This document shows, piece by piece, positions 4,253 to 6,140 of a stretch of DNA of 6,140 bases (position 1 is the first letter of the stretch; each line of letters opens with the position of its first letter). Made by a program: the position numbers and the translations under genes. Location: NCBI GenBank assembly GCA_902806305.1, contig CADCWC010000255.1:1-6140 (forward strand), given 5' to 3'. The DNA comes from an uncultured Thermoleophilia bacterium (GTDB taxonomy: Bacteria; Actinomycetota; Thermoleophilia; Gaiellales; F1-60-MAGs149). Under the pieces are notes generated by a model. That model saw nothing but the letters and a program-made list of their open reading frames with translations. It was not told the origin of the DNA and did no database searches.

Positions 4253-6140
4253 TCAGGTCGAGCCGGCGACGGCATGGGTCGGGGCCGTCTCGAGCGCCCG
4301 CAGGTCGTCCGGCGTCCGGTGACAGCGGATCTCGTGCGCCCCGTCGACGGACCTCCAGGGCGGGCGCTCGACATCGCAGATCGCGCCGAGCTTGAAACGG
4401 CACCGGTGCGCGTAGGCGCAGCCGCGGGGCGTCAGCTCGGAGACGGGCAGCGGCTCGGCGGTGACCTCGGCCCGCGGCGGGATGGTGCGCCCGACCTCCG
4501 GGACCGCGGCGAGCAGCGCGTGGGTGTAGGGGTGGTAGGGCGGGACGTAGACGTCCTCGGCCGGGCCGACCTCGCAGAGCTCGCCGCGGTACAGCACGCC
4601 GACGCGGTGGGCGATCGCCCGCACGACGGCCAGGTCGTGCGAGATGAACAGGTAGGCGACGCCCTGGTCCGCCTGGAGCGCCCGGAGCAGGTCGAGGACG
4701 TTCGCCTGCACCGAGACGTCGAGCGCCGAGAGCACCTCGTCGCACAGGACCAGCTTCGGCCGGGCGCCCACCGCGCGCGCGATGGCGACGCGCTGGCGCT
4801 CGCCGCCGCTGAGCTCGTCGGGGTAGCGCGTCGCGAAGGCGCCGGGCAGGCGGACGTCCTCGAGAAGCTCGAGGACCCGGGCCTCCCGTTCGCGTCGGCC
4901 GAGGCCGAAGAACAGCTCGAGCAGCCGGCCGACGACCTCGCGGACGCGCTGCCGTGGGTTGAGCGACGCATCGGGGTTCTGGAGGACGAGCTGGATCTCC
5001 CGGCGGAGCGTCCTCGACCGGCGCTCGGCAGTCCCCGCCACGCGGTCGCCCTCGAAGGAGATCGTCCCCGCGCGAGGCGCGAGCAGCCCGCCGACGGCGC
5101 GGGCGATCGTCGACTTGCCGCTGCCGGACTCGCCGACGAGGGCGAAGGTCTCCCCCGGCCGGACGGCGATGCCGACGTCGCGGACGACGAGCGCGTCCGC
5201 CGGGCCGGCGGGACGCCACCGTCGCGGCCGTCCGTAGGCGAGGTCGAGATCGGCGACCTCGAGCAGGGGCGGGCCGTCCGCCGACGGCGCCGGTGCGGGG
5301 CTGCGCTGCTCCGGCGGGATCGCGGTGGAGAGCGCGGGGATCTCCCGCCACCGCTCGCACGCGACGCGGTGGTCGACCGCCACGAACTGAAGGGTCTGCG
5401 GCTCGTCGCGGGAGTGCTCCGTGGCGAAGTCGCAGCGGGGCGCGAACGGGCATCCGGGCGGCAGCTCCTCGCGACGCAGGAGCCCGCGGAGCGGGACGCG
5501 ACGGGGTCGATCCGGCGCCAGCAGGCTGGGGACGGACTCGATCAGGCCACGGGTGTAGGGATGCCGCGGGCTCGCGAACAGCTCCGACGTCGGCGCCTCC
5601 TCGACGAGCCGTCCGGCGTAGAGGACGCCGACGCGGTCGCAGATGGCCGAGATGACGCCGAGGTTGTGGGTCACGTAGAGCAGGGCCATGCCGAGCTCGG
5701 CGCGCAGCCGGGCGAGCAGCTCGAGCACCTGGGCCTGCGTGGTGACGTCGAGCCCCGTCGTCGGCTCGTCGAGCACCACGAGCTCCGGCGAGCAGCTGAG
5801 CGCCATGGCGATCGTGACGCGCTGCTGCTGGCCGCCGCTCAGCTGGTGCGGGTAGCGTCGCCCCACGGTGCCCGGGTGCGGAAGTCCGACCTGGTCGAGG
5901 AGCTCGCGGCCCCGACGGAGACGGTCGGCACGTGACCGGCCGACGCCGTGGACCCGCATGGCTTCGCCGAGCTGGTCGAGCACACGGAGTCCGGGGCTGA
6001 GCGCTGTCGTGGGGTTCTGCGGCACGAGGCTGACGTGGCGGCCACGCACGCCCCGCAGCTCGCGCGTGGACAGCCGGAGCAGGTCGCGACCGCGGAAGTG
6101 GACCGTGCCGGCGGTCACGCTGCTGCCGGGCCGTCGGTAG
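4253..6140 (-). CDS. Fused double ATPase of a dipeptide/oligopeptide ABC importer (5' end outside window)
   Basis: The C-terminal ~629 residues of a DppD-DppF-type fusion are visible; the frame runs open through the right edge. The first Walker A must lie outside, so the GTG at 6118 is not the start. Numbering here is from that GTG. First ATPase: Q-loop Q34 (VPQNP), signature LSGGQQQR (93-100), Walker B LVVLDEPT (E118), D-loop TGLD, switch H151, then the peptide-importer C-terminal region with GCPFAPRC (222-229). A Pro/Ala-rich linker (about 258-284) follows. Second ATPase: Walker A GESGSGKST (329-337), Q380 (VLQNP), LSGGERQR (436-443), Walker B CDEVLSALD (E461), H494, and a C-terminal cysteine motif (C567, C573, C581, C599). 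Both nucleotide sites look active. The protein would sit on the inner face of the membrane and power a permease pair, probably encoded to the right. Cargo is likely a short peptide or similar amide, since two hydrolases follow downstream. Nickel or other cargo of this subfamily cannot be excluded. Confidence 0.93.
   Translation of the reverse strand, partial: YRRPGSSVTAGTVHFRGRDLLRLSTRELRGVRGRHVSLVPQNPTTALSPGLRVLDQLGEAMRVHGVGRSRADRLRRGRELLDQVGLPHPGTVGRRYPHQLSGGQQQRVTIAMALSCSPELVVLDEPTTGLDVTTQAQVLELLARLRAELGMALLYVTHNLGVISAICDRVGVLYAGRLVEEAPTSELFASPRHPYTRGLIESVPSLLAPDRPRRVPLRGLLRREELPPGCPFAPRCDFATEHSRDEPQTLQFVAVDHRVACERWREIPALSTAIPPEQRSPAPAPSADGPPLLEVADLDLAYGRPRRWRPAGPADALVVRDVGIAVRPGETFALVGESGSGKSTIARAVGGLLAPRAGTISFEGDRVAGTAERRSRTLRREIQLVLQNPDASLNPRQRVREVVGRLLELFFGLGRREREARVLELLEDVRLPGAFATRYPDELSGGERQRVAIARAVGARPKLVLCDEVLSALDVSVQANVLDLLRALQADQGVAYLFISHDLAVVRAIAHRVGVLYRGELCEVGPAEDVYVPPYHPYTHALLAAVPEVGRTIPPRAEVTAEPLPVSELTPRGCAYAHRCRFKLGAICDVERPPWRSVDGAHEIRCHRTPDDLRALETAPTHAVAGST

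Noticed and set aside
3363..5453. In-frame extension of the M24 gene to an ATG at 5453, making a 1105-residue protein
   Set aside because: The added sequence is an out-of-frame reading of the creatininase and ATPase genes. M24 proteins are about 400 residues, and the GTGA overlap gives a natural start at 3362.
3374..5935. An 853-codon open frame antisense to the creatininase and ATPase genes
   Set aside because: The product has no recognisable motif and reads as a charged low-complexity antisense shadow of well-supported genes.
6116..6118. GTG at 6118 as the true start of the ATPase
   Set aside because: The first ATPase domain would lack Walker A, while its Q-loop, signature and Walker B are intact. 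The frame is open to the window edge, so the gene begins beyond it.
1..6140. CRISPR arrays, tRNA genes, insertion sequences, att sites or tandem repeats
   Set aside because: No spaced direct repeats, cloverleaf-like segments, transposase motifs or terminal inverted repeats were seen on either strand.

Overview
The window is very GC-rich, uses GTG starts throughout, and is packed with overlapping genes. This fits a high-GC actinomycete-type bacterium. The paired YdbS/YdbT-like membrane proteins agree with that, but nothing here fixes a genus. No tRNA, rRNA, CRISPR array, insertion sequence or other mobile element was seen. Base composition is uniform, so there is no sign of recent transfer.

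Layout. Positions 1-107 are non-coding as far as can be seen; they hold one short inverted repeat and a possible -10 element. On the + strand, 108-641 and 638-2152 encode two bacterial PH-domain (bPH2) membrane proteins. They resemble the Bacillus YdbS/YdbT pair and are joined by a GTGA start/stop overlap. On the - strand, reading from the right edge, the genes are: a fused double-ATPase of a dipeptide/oligopeptide ABC importer (4253 to beyond 6140, 5' end cut by the window); a 69-base gap with a hairpin and a strong Shine-Dalgarno; a creatininase-family amidohydrolase (3359-4183); and an M24 'pita-bread' metallohydrolase (2136-3362), again joined by a GTGA overlap. The two convergent operons collide tail-to-tail, with a 17-base overlap of the last codons.

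How they may work together. The PH pair probably forms a membrane complex, perhaps for envelope defence, and looks unrelated to the other operon. The minus-strand genes look like an uptake-and-hydrolysis module. The importer ATPase (permeases and binding protein presumably lie upstream, outside the window) would energise import of a peptide or peptide-like amide. The creatininase-family and M24 enzymes would then cleave it in the cytoplasm. Creatininase plus an M24 protein recalls the creatinine -> creatine -> sarcosine route, but active-site residues argue against it. The M24 protein keeps all five metal ligands, which creatinase does not use, and lacks two histidines typical of proline peptidases. 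The creatininase homologue has Ser where true creatininase has a metal-binding Glu. The real substrate is therefore open and is the most interesting question here.
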